Below, one piece after another: positions 21,472 to 31,500 of a DNA stretch of 64,000 bases; position 1 is the first letter of the stretch, and each line of letters opens with the position of its first letter. Under the pieces are notes generated by a model, which did no database searches, was not told the DNA's origin, and saw nothing but the letters and a program-made list of their open reading frames with translations. The stretch is from Haliotis asinina. Its lineage: Eukaryota > Mollusca > Gastropoda > Lepetellida > Haliotidae. The position numbers were made by a program, and so were the translations under genes. Where the stretch lies: assembly GCF_037392515.1 (NCBI RefSeq), contig NC_090288.1, forward strand, positions 16,462,969 to 16,526,968. Direction: 5' to 3'.

Positions 21472-24400
21472 TCAGAATTTATCTAATAATTCTATTTCCT
21501 TTAAAAATTCAATAATTAAATGATAATTAACATTAAAAAGATCCTTCATTGTTTTGACAGTAAAATATTTCTCCCTTGTGATGGCAAAATCAATACAGTC
21601 AAGCAGAATATGCTTGACCGTGATTGCTTCATCACAAGGGATACAAAACGGAGGATCCTCACCTTTAAGTAAATATTCGTGTGTATACCGCGTATGGCCA
21701 ATACGACATCGTCGCATAACGACCTCCTCAAATCTGGACTGACATCCCAAGTAGGTATAACCAATATACGGTTTCATTTCATGCAATTTATTGATACCCA
21801 CCTGGGTGTCCCACTTCTTCTGCATCAGATCACGGATGTAAGTTTTAATGGTTGCTTTGTAATCTGAGTATGGAATAAGGAGTGGTGTCACTGATTTATT
21901 GAGTGCTGCCTTAGCAGCAAAATCGGCCATTGTGTTCCCAGAAATGCCCACGTGGCTGGGTAACCAACAAAAGACGATGTCATATTGGCCAGTAGCAAGA
22001 TCATTATATAACTCAATAATTTGTATTAAAAGTGGATGTTTACAAGATAGATTTTTAATAGCCTGAAGGCAAGAAAGAGAGTCAGAAAAGATTATATACT
22101 GTTTATGTGCAGGATGCCTTTGAATATATTTAAGAGCCGTTAGTATTGCGTTTGCTTCTGCTGTAAAAATAGAGGTATAATCAGGTATTCTAAAAGAGAT
22201 TGTTCTGGATCCAATGACAGTAGCACAAGCTACTGCGCCACCATCCTTGGACCCATCTGTAAATAGGAATTTGTGTTTATTATATTTATGTTTTAATTGA
22301 ATAAATTCTTGTTTATATTGTAATTCATTAGTTTCTGATTTTTTAAACTCTGTAAGTGTTAGGTCAACATGTGGCCTCACCAACTGCCAAGGAGGAGAAG
22401 AAAAAAGCCGAGAAGGAGAAATAGTCTCCAGCTCAATCCCAGCTGCAGAAATGAATGGTTTGATTCTTATCCCAAGAGGTGGAACAAGTGAAGTTCTTTT
22501 ATTATACAATTCCTCATAAAGAGGATTAAATACGCAGTTATGGGCAGGATTGGATTCATTAGAATATAACTTTGTGATATATTGTAAAGATAATTTGACA
22601 CGGCGAAGTTTTAAAGATGGCTCATCGGCCTCAACGTAGATACTGTCGATGGGAGATGTTCTGAAAGATCCAAGACAAAGTCTCAGACCTTGGTGATGAA
22701 TCGAATTTAATAGTTTTAGGTTGCTTTTGCAGGCTCCACCATATACTATGGAGCCATAATCAAGTTTTGATCGGATAAGAGATCTGTATAAATGAAGGAG
22801 TGTAGTTTGATCCCCTCCCCACTTTGAATTGGACACAACTTTTAATAGATCTAATGCCTTCAGGCATTTAGTCTTCAGATACTTAATATGTGGTAAAAAA
22901 GTCAAATGTTTGTCGAAGATCAATCCCAGAAACTTGGCTTCCTTTACAACGCTAATTGGAGAGCCATCCAAGAACAGTTCGGGATCTTTATGAGTCTTAT
23001 ATTTCCGACAGAAATGTATGCATTTGGTCTTTATCTGTGAAAATTTGAAGCCATTCTCAAGTGACCATTTATGAATTTTATTTAAACACATCTGCAATTG
23101 CCTTTCGATGGTATGCATGTTTTTACCACAACATGAAACGTTAAAATCATCCACAAACAATGACCCATCTATTGAGTCATTTAATACTTTCGAGAGACTA
23201 TTGATTTTTATACTAAACAAGGTAACAGACAAAATACTACCTTGTGGAACTCCCTGATCCTGATTATAATGTTCAGACAGGAATGATCCAACGCGAACTT
23301 GAAATTGTCTCCCTGCTAAGAACTGGGATATAAAATTAGGCAAACGGCCTCTCAAACCAAAGTCATGTAAGTCTCTCAAAATACCATGTTTCCATGTTGT
23401 ATCATAGGCCTTTTCCAGGTCGAAAAAGATTGACACAGCATGCTGGTTATGTACAATGGAATTTTTAACGAATGATTCTAGGCGAACCAAATGATCAATA
23501 GTGCTTCTATTTTTCCGAAAACCACACTGAATGTTAGAAATAAGATGATTGGATTCTAGAAACCATACTAATCTATTATTGACCATGCGTTCCATAGTTT
23601 TACAAACGCAGCTTGTTAAAGAAATTGGTCTATAGTTAGATGGATCTGTATTGTCTCGGCCAGGCTTAGGTATTGGTACAACAATGGCATGACGCCACGA
23701 AGGAGGAAAGTGTCCTGTAGTCCAAATATGATCAAAAATGTTCAAAAGTGTCTCAAGACAAACATTGGGTAAATGTTTCAGGAGCTGGTAGTGGATATTA
23801 TCTGCTCCAGTTGCCGTATCATGAGCTTGTGCCAAGGCAGAATTCAGCTCATGCAGTGAAAATACTTCATTATAGTCTTCACCATTTTCGGAATGAAAGT
23901 TGAGTTTCAACTTTTCTTGATGAGTTTTATATCTCTGAAACTTCGGATGATAATTTGATGAAGAAGAATGACTAGCTTAAGTTTCACCCAACTTGTTGGC
24001 AATGTCAATTTTGTCTGTTAACATATCATGTCCATCTTTAAGATGATGAACGCTAGAATTGCTACCCTTGCCCTTGATTCTCTGAATCATGTTCCACACC
24101 TTCGTCATTGGCGTACGTGAATTAATTTTTGACACAAAGGTCTTCCATGACTGACGTTTACTTTGTTTAAAAGTACGCCGAGCCTTGGCATTATTTATTT
24201 TTACATTATTTAAATTGTGAACTGTAGGATGTCGTCGAAAGTACTTCTCTGCCTTTTTCCTGCTCTTCCTTGCCTGTTTACAATCATCAGAAAACCATGG
24301 TTTGCGGCAATGAGGTTTAGCAGAGGACTTGGGAACAGTTTCATCAGCGATATCATTCAGTGTATCCGAGAACAACTGAATAGGATCAGGAACATTTACA

Positions 24401-25146
24401 AAAAATTCAGATTTCAATTTTTCTGTACAAAGTGTTTGAAATAAAGGCCAGTTGGCCTTATGAAAGTTCCACCTTGTTGCAGGTATGTCATCAGTCGGAT
24501 TTAAAGCGGAGAGAATTGTCGGAAAATGGTCACTACCACAAAGGTCATCATGGACCGACCATTGAAACTCGTTATAAATATTTGGATCTGAGAGTGATAA
24601 GTCAAGTTGAGAATACGTCCCAGTTCCAGGATGTAAATATGTGGCTGATCCATCATTAAATAGGCATAGATTATTGTTAGAAAGGAAGTCTTCAATGACT
24701 TTGCCTTTATTATTAATATTAGTACTTCCCCACAAAGGATTATGTCCGTTCAGATCACCCATAATTATAGAGGGTTTGGGAAGTTGGTCAAATAGATTCT
24801 GAAGATCGGACTGCTGAAGATCTGAAGAAGGGGAAATATACAAAGAGCAAAGCGTAAAGGTTATCTGAAGAGTAAGACGGACGGCAACAGCCTGAAGATT
24901 GGTTTTAAGAGGAACTGGACTATGAATAACACCCTGCCTCACGAGTATAGAAGCACCACCCGTGGCTTTTCCATCGGGAGGGGAGAATGCATGAAAAGAA
25001 TTGTACCGACGCAATTCAAATCGATCTGTACTTTTCAAGTACGTCTCCTGCAGACTAAAAGCTGATGGTGTAAAGTCTTGTGATAATAACTGTAATTCAT
25101 TAAAATTGTTCCCGAGGCCTCTGCAATTCCATTGTATTAATTCCAT
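21472..25146 (-). pseudogene. LINE D ORF2: EN, RT, RNase H; one nonsense codon
   Basis: The frame starts at the ATG at 25146 (M-E-L-I-Q-W-N-C-R-G) and runs 1224 codons. A single TAA at 23977-23979 (codon 390, between E-T and A-S-H-S-S-S) separates endonuclease from RT. The endonuclease has N7, E34, D131, N133 and S205-D206-H207. RT has F-D-L-E-K-A-Y with D576 and F664-V-D-D667. RNase H has the full D964-E997-D1022-D1075 set with W-L-P-S-H-V-G. A C-terminal zinc-like region has C-I-P-C and H-I-L-L-D-C. The protein would nick DNA, copy element RNA and remove it. Everything but the stop looks functional. Confidence 0.93.
23977..23979 (-). other. Premature TAA in LINE D ORF2
   Basis: Other copies read Leu-Ala-Lys-His-Ser-Ser-Ser-Ser-Asn-Tyr here. 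In D the Leu codon is TAA and the frame continues unchanged on both sides. Confidence 0.9.
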
Positions 25147-25155
25147 AAGAACTGC

Positions 25156-26424
25156 TTAGGGCGCTTCAACTGGAGATCGTGAGCGCGTGGCAGCGCTACC
25201 CCTACACCCTGTTTGTGACGGAGTTATGTCCATGTCAAGCGGTTCAAACAGATTTTGAACCGCCACAGAAGGTGTTAAATGAGAAGACTCTTCTAAATGC
25301 TGAAGGGCTCTGGTCTTTCTTCTCAACTTTTTCTTTTCTTTATTTGTGAGTTTCTCAACGCTCTGAGTATCTTGAGTTAAATTAAAATCAGATATTTGTC
25401 CTGGCTGACTGTACTCAGCTTGTGAAGCTGATGATCGCTGACAATCTTGTGATGAGTGAGTGGCGTCATCTAAGGTTATTTGAGAATCCTTTATCCAAGA
25501 TATTTCAGTCTGACAAGATGTTGAAACGAGGGTAGCTTTTTTGACAGAAGAAGGAACAGGAGAAGACACTGTGGCAGAATAGGTAGGAACTGTTGCTGGT
25601 TTTGATTGAGCCTGAATCAGTTTCTTTGCTTCGAAGTATGAGATATTATTATTGCACTTCAGTTTCATGATTTTGTTCTCATACTCATATTTTGGACACG
25701 TTTTCGATGATGCCATATGCTCACCATTGCAATTGGCACACTTTATCTCATTTGTACATTCAGTGCCTTCATGGTTTCCACTACAGCGTGAGCATACTGA
25801 TTTACCTGTGCAAGATCTTGCACCATGTCCAAACTTTTGACACTTGTAACACCGGAGTGGATTTGGTACATATACCTCCACTCCAATATTACAATACCCA
25901 GCCTTTATGAATTTTGGAAGAGTTGTCAGACCAAACGTGAAAAGATAGGTATTTGTTTTGACTAAAGTTGATTCATGTTTTCTGCTGAAACGTTTAACAG
26001 AAGTAACTCCCTGATCTTTCAGTTCTGCCACAATCTCATCTTCTGTCATATCGTACAAACAACGTGCCCTGTCTCTAACAATACCTCTACAGCTGTTGAG
26101 AGTTTTGTGAACAGAAACAACAACCTGGCTGTTTACAAACTGCTTTACTCCCAGCAGATTGACAGATTGTTGCCTACGTAAACATTCAATCAAAAGAGAA
26201 CCATTTCGTAAACGTGTGACGTTTTTTACCTCTCCACAGATACCTTGGATGCCCTTGGAGACGGCAAAAGGATTGGTATTTAAAGGATGGCCATCAGAAC
26301 TTTCAATGACCAAAAACCTTGGCCAGGAATCATGTGTGAAAGTAGATATCTCTTCATCGGATGAAGAAGACATATGACGACGTTTGCCCGTTTTAGATGA
26401 ACCAGAATGAGCGTTTTTAGCCAT
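25156..26424 (-). CDS. LINE D ORF1 nucleic-acid-binding protein, intact, 422 aa
   Basis: The start is the ATG at 26424 (M-A-K-N-A-H-S-G-S-S). Residues about 33-180 look like RRM-type folds (W-P-R-F-L-V-I-E, N-P-F-A-V-S-K-G-I-Q-G-I-C-G-E, N-G-S-L-L-I-E-C). Three knuckles follow: C192-C195-H200-C205, C211-C214-H218-C223 and C229-C232-H236-C243. After them come a Ser/Gln-rich stretch, a basic K-E-K-K-K-L-R-R-K segment near residue 365 and the end motif L-D-M-D-I-T-P. Such proteins package LINE RNA. The stop TAA (25156-25158) is followed by only three codons before the ORF2 ATG, in the same frame, so ORF2 could be reached by reinitiation or readthrough. Confidence 0.93.
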   Translation of the reverse strand: MAKNAHSGSSKTGKRRHMSSSSDEEISTFTHDSWPRFLVIESSDGHPLNTNPFAVSKGIQGICGEVKNVTRLRNGSLLIECLRRQQSVNLLGVKQFVNSQVVVSVHKTLNSCRGIVRDRARCLYDMTEDEIVAELKDQGVTSVKRFSRKHESTLVKTNTYLFTFGLTTLPKFIKAGYCNIGVEVYVPNPLRCYKCQKFGHGARSCTGKSVCSRCSGNHEGTECTNEIKCANCNGEHMASSKTCPKYEYENKIMKLKCNNNISYFEAKKLIQAQSKPATVPTYSATVSSPVPSSVKKATLVSTSCQTEISWIKDSQITLDDATHSSQDCQRSSASQAEYSQPGQISDFNLTQDTQSVEKLTNKEKKKLRRKTRALQHLEESSHLTPSVAVQNLFEPLDMDITPSQTGCRGSAATRSRSPVEAP

Positions 26425-27056
26425 GGTGTATTAGTGTAATTCAACAACCCTGCCCCCCACCCACCATGGAGTGTCAACAAGGACGGTACCGCAGTGGAAA
26501 CCAGACTGCAACACCAGGGTTACAGGGATGTCATACTCCAGAAAATACAGACTTGAAAAGCCATGGTAACTTAAAACATAAGTGTCAGACTGGTTCGGCC
26601 CATGACACTGTTCCTAAGAACACGGAATTCAGAGGTCTATATAACCAGATTGACCCATGAGCCACCGCCTGCTGGCATAGGACTCTAGGTAAGTAAATGT
26701 GTCAATAATTTGTACACTAGATTTTAAAGTGACCAATACCCGAAAAATGTAAGTGCAAAATGTAAGCAATTTCTATGCACAGGGCATGGCGTGACCAGCC
26801 GATTGATTGAATCGGGCCCATTCAACCTCCCGTCTAGGTGAAGTCAGGGCCAAAGTGGTGTGTTGAGCAACAGGAACACGGTCACAGGCCCCTGTTACCC
26901 TCAACCACCAGGATCCCTTCCTCCACCGACACAGGGCCGCAACCCACGGCAAACGGGTTGGTGGACCAAATATCCCCCGGGTCCACTACGGGGGTGTCGG
27001 CGAGCTCTTGGCGTTACCCAGCACCAACCACGAGGAGGTGGCTCGCCACGGGTGCC
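26425..27056 (-). promoter_or_regulatory. LINE D 5' UTR (internal promoter candidate)
   Basis: Module 1 is 26780-27056, an unmatched spacer of about 95 bases follows, and module 2 is about 26435-26690. Module 1 has the GGGGGATATTTGGTCC subtype. Promoter function is inferred from its place in a full-length element; no TATA box is evident. Confidence 0.6.
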
Positions 27057-27068
27057 CTGTAACATTCA
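27057..27068. repeat. Right TSD of LINE D (CTGTAACATTCA)
   Basis: This matches 20900-20911. LINE F ORF1 resumes directly. Confidence 0.95.
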
Positions 27069-27306
27069 AGTTGATACCTACATCCCCAACCCGCTCAGGC
27101 GTTTTAAATGCCAGAAATATCAACCACCAAGATCCCGTCCTCCACCGACACGGGACGCAACACACGGCAAACAGGTTGCCCAATTTAGTCGCTTCTTACG
27201 ACCAGCAATGGGGTGCTGTGGACACATTCTGCCCCGGGTCCACACGGGAGAAGAGCACTTGGCGTTACCCAGCACCCACCATGAGGAGGTGGCTCTTCAT
27301 GGGTGC
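27058..27306 (+). mobile_element. LINE F, right part: ORF1 to Q-K-Y, then inverted 5' module
   Basis: After 63 bases of ORF1 the sequence switches at about 27120 to the reverse complement of LINE module 1 (second subtype, with TGTGGACACATTCTG). It ends exactly at GGGTGCC, the inverted family terminus, at 27306. The joint CAGAAATAT/CAACCACCAAG is identical to the one in LINE B. The unit therefore has inverted copies of the 5' module at its two ends. Confidence 0.85.
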
Positions 27307-28007
27307 CACAATATTATAAATAGGTTATTCTGTGCGTAGGCAGGAGAATCACCCCAACTCGTCTCGTCTCTCTACATGCGCAACCACTCTGTTGTGCATG
27401 ATTCTATAGTTGGAGTACACATGGATTTAGACCGTGGTCTAATACGTGGTTGAATTATACGTTTGGAGTCTCGTCCTGCCCTAAAGACCTAATGATCAAT
27501 TCTCAAAATTACACCACCACCGTGATACTTCAGGCTTCCAAGAGAGTAGTTTCACAGAACAAAATAGAACATGTAACAGACCAAAGTGGAATGCGATTGA
27601 ATGAGTTTAGGTCAAGATTACAACTCGTCAGTCAAACTTCATATCACAGTCTCAAAGGTGAACTAAACCGTTTTTGTGCATGAAGATTTACTATATGGCA
27701 GACAAAAAATAGGGGTAACAAAACATGAAATTATAATGGGTTTGAAAAAGATATATAATAAAAAAAAATAATTATATTAGATGGTGTAGAAGTACTTATG
27801 CCTGTCTCTGGTTTTCTATAGGAGTCGGACAAGAATTACCTAATCGTTATACTTAACCCAGGCTGTTACAACAATGCCAAATGTTGAGTTTAAGAAAATG
27901 GGCACCGTTTAATGGCTGTTGAGGCAAAACGTTTTATTCCTCTGTGTCCTATCGCCCGGCCGACTGTAATTTGTCCCTAATTCGATATTTTCGTTCTTTG
28001 CATTTTG

Positions 28008-28010
<3 letters not shown>
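27307..28010. other. Upstream flank of the host gene, no coding feature seen
   Basis: A 77-codon ORF at 27450-27683 has no motif and no splice context. A purine-rich AAAAAAAATAATTATATTAG stretch lies near 27760. This interval may include the host promoter, but no clear core element is visible. Confidence 0.45.

Positions 28011-28074
<64 letters not shown>
28011..28074. repeat. (GA)32 microsatellite
   Basis: This is 64 bases of uninterrupted GA, about 190 bases upstream of the host start codon. GA tracts can be GAGA-type promoter sites, but that is only possible here. Confidence 0.98.
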
Positions 28075-28076
<2 letters not shown>

Positions 28077-28266
28077 AATTTAAGGATAAATATATGAATA
28101 TTGCATTTACTTTTCTGTGGCACGTGACAATTCAGAGGACAACACAGGCTGGAAAATGAGTATTTAATACTGACGTGTATTGTTTTATTGATCTTGGTGC
28201 ATGTTTGTGCTGGCTGCGGATTTATTGTAATAATCTATTACAAAGTGCCCAGCTGTAGCTCAGTTC

Positions 28267-28512
28267 ATGAACGAGAACATGGAGCAGCGGACGTACTTCC
28301 AAAACCTTTGTCTTGTACTTACCCTTCATTTCATGATTGTAGTGGCGAAACAAGACCAACAGCTCACATTCAATCCCATTGGCATCCTTTTGTGTCAGTC
28401 TAAATGTATGAGTTATGGTTTCTGCAAATCTATTGCGTTTACAGAAAATAACCTAACTTGCAAATTATCAAATCAAGTTAGCAAGTCTGGAAAGATTCAT
28501 TTGGATGTTCAG
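28267..28512 (+). CDS. Host gene exon 1 (signal peptide and PAN-like cysteines)
   Basis: The 82 codons start at the ATG at 28267. A second in-frame Met is residue 5. Residues 14-27 (L-C-L-V-L-T-L-H-F-M-I-V-V-A) form a hydrophobic signal core. C43-x3-C47-x5-C53-x11-C65 with K-S-I-A-F between is typical of PAN/apple domains. The exon ends ...G-A-T-G-T-T-C-A-G followed by the donor GTGAGT at 28513, phase 0. A LINE tail fragment starts about 20 bases into the intron. Confidence 0.82.
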
Positions 28513-31500
28513 GTGAGTCGTGCTTTTCACTGAGTCAGTGAGTGAGTGTATGTGGATTATAAAAAGCTGTCAAAGAAGGACAGTAAAACAACTAGAATTA
28601 ATACAATTAGCATTAATACTAGCGTAGAAAGTTAAAACTAATATCATTATATGGACAATACAGTATGAACGAGTGAGTGAGTTAATATTAAGTGAGGCAA
28701 TATTTCAGCCAAATCGTGACGAGAACATTTAACAATGAAAAGGACTAGAAAACAACTAGAATATCACAATTTGAATGAAAACTAGTGTGGAAACGTAAAA
28801 TTAACATCACTATCTGGACAAAATATTATAAAAACAGGCTATAGATCTCCAACAACCGAAGGTAGATCACCATATTAGGGACCATGCGGACATACAGCAC
28901 CTTTGTTACTTGCATGGATTTGCACCATCCCTTCAGCCCCCTGCGAGTGGAGGACAATAATTTTACAATTCTTCAACCCCCTTCAACTAACAATTCTAGT
29001 TACTAATCTATACTACCAATCATTATAATACATCTGTCTACAGAACATATTACTCAAAATTCAACAATGAAATCAGTTTCCTTTAAGAAAACCAATAATT
29101 AGATGAGCACTGACTGTGTTAAAAAGATCCTTAATGGGTTACTGTAAAATATTTATCCCTTATGATGAAGAATTCAATACAGTCAAGCATGATGTGCTCG
29201 ATCATGCGTCTCTCATCACAAGGGATACAAAACGGAGGATCCTCACCTTTTAACATGTATGCATGAGTATATCTTGTATGACCAATACGACATCGTCGCA
29301 TAATGACCTCTTCAAATCTGTACTGACAACCCAAGTAAGTATAAGGGTATTATTTCATGTAATTTATTTATACCTATTTGGGTGTCCCACTTCTTCTGCA
29401 TCAGATCGCGAGTGTAAGCTCTAATGTTAGCTTTGAAGTCAGAATAAGGAATAAGAGTGAGTGAGTGAGTTATAATTTAACGTCACATCGGCAATATTTC
29501 AGCCATATCGTGACGAGAATAAGCATGATTATACAGAACATGTAGATATTATAAAACCCGTCATCAAAGTACGGTAAAATAACTAGAGTATCACAATTCC
29601 AGTCTAAAACTAGCATATGAAGTTAAAACTACAGCACAATTTGGACAATACATAATATAAAAGTAGGCTATAGATCACCAACAACTGAAGGTAGATCACC
29701 ATACTAGGAACCAAGGGGACTTACGTTACTTTAGCAACCTGCATGGCCCCTAGCTGGATTTACACCATCCCCTCAGCTGCTGGCGATTGTAGCAAAATGT
29801 AGCCGAAATTTAAAATGACAAAAATACTACGGGTAAAGGTAACGTGAAAAGTTAGTCTTACTGCAACAGCTTTGGGATTCGTCGTGAGTGTTACAGTGTG
29901 ACTATTGATAACGTCCTGGTTGACAAGGATTGAAGATCCTCCAGTGGCTCTGTCACCTGGAGGTGAAAAATAATTATATGCAACGAACTGTCATAAATTA
30001 TAAGTGTCGGTCTGCTTCAAATAGGTTTCCTGCGGACAGAAGGGTGAAGGTGCATCACCCTGGACTTATAGTTGTAACTCATGAAAATTGGACCATAATC
30101 ATCTGCAGTTCCACTGTGCTATTTGATAGGAGTAAACTGTCTTTTAGGTGGGTTGACTGGGGATCTGCCCTGGACCTTTTTGGAGGGCGACAAGCTGTGT
30201 GCCCGAGGAGGGATGCTATCAGATACATCCATATCTCCCAGTGATTCAAACTTATTCAACAGTTTGATCTTGTCTGATTCTTTAGGGGCTCGACTAGTTC
30301 TTAAAGTGTCTGATCTAAAGTGTCTCAGTTGGCTCAGGTTACGATCGAGGTTGCTGGGAGACGTTCTGCTGAGCAGGAAGTGATGTTTTCAGTTTGTGTG
30401 GATTGCTCAGGAGAAACAAGTTCAGGAGCGTATGTGTTTATCCATGTCAAGTCTGTTTGACAGGCATGTGACAACGTAATTACTGGTGAATTATTTTCTT
30501 TTCGGTTTGCTTCTCATGGTTCTCTGGTGATGGAGGCATATGTTTCAGTAGGATCAGTTGACTGTGTTAACCTTTTGGCCTCTGCAAAAAAGTGTTATTG
30601 GTAAATTTAATCCTGTTGATCTCCATCTGCTTTTTACAAGTAGGACAATCCTTAGAAAAAGCTGATTGATTTCCACGGCATTTGGCACATATTTAGGAGC
30701 TACTTTCACAATGCAACATATGCCATATTTGGGATTTCACTTTCTCAGTAAAGTACAAATTCTAGTACTTTTTTGGTTGAGCCCCATCCAGGTTTTGAAT
30801 CCGCACCGTCAGAGTCAGGCAACTAATCGCCAGCACACAAACTCAGCCGCCCAGCCCGCTCACCCACCGCAACTTCCACAAAAATGAAGGTCGGACAACT
30901 GGTAGTCTAGACTGCGTACTTTGTGTACCCACTCTGATGAGTGTAAATTGGCATTGTGTAATTATGGCTTTTGGCCTTGGGAGCCGTGCTAATTTACACT
31001 TATCAGAGGGGTACACAAAGTACGCAGTCTAGACTACCAGTTGTCCGACTTTCCAAACCCGGATGGGACTCAACCAAAAAAGTACTAGAATTTGTACTTT
31101 ACTGAGAAAGTGAAATCCCAAATATGACATATGTTGCATTTGACCACTTTCTAAATGGCATTGTGTAATTATGGCTTTCGGCCGTGGGAGCCGTGCCAAT
31201 TTACACTCATCAGAGGGGTACACAAAGTACGCAGTCTAGACTACCAGTTGTCCGACTTTCATTTTTGTGGCTGAGCGGGCTAGGCGGGTGACTTTCTGTG
31301 CTGGCGATTAGGTGCCTGACTCTGAGGGTGCGTGTTCGAAACCCGGATGGGACTCAACCAAAAAAGTACTAGAATTCGTACCTTCCTGAGAAAGTGAAAT
31401 CCCAAATATGACATATGTTGCATTTGATCACTTTCTATGGCATTGTGTAATTATACTTTCACAATCTTCTGTTACATGTGTATTCTCAGCACGGTGAGCA

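Larger units (their letters stand above)
20912..27056 (-). mobile_element. GTGA-LINE copy D, complete ~6.1-kb reference element
   Basis: The copy is flanked by a perfect 12-bp duplication. It starts at GGCACCCGTGGCGAGCC (27056) and ends in a (GTGA)5-like tail at 20912. Inside are a ~630-base 5' UTR, ORF1 (422 residues), ORF2 (1224 codons with one stop) and a ~560-base 3' UTR. It is the best copy for defining the family. The endonuclease, RT and RNase H set plus CCHC ORF1 place it in the I superfamily; a Nimb-like clade is my best guess. The single nonsense mutation and clean TSD suggest recent insertion. Confidence 0.95.

Noticed and set aside
27450..27683. A 77-codon ORF upstream of the host gene
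   Set aside because: It has no signal peptide, domain or splice link to exon 1, which has its own start and signal peptide.
28011..28074. CRISPR-like or phage-type repeats
   Set aside because: Only simple GA repeats and eukaryotic transposons are present; nothing in the window is prokaryotic.
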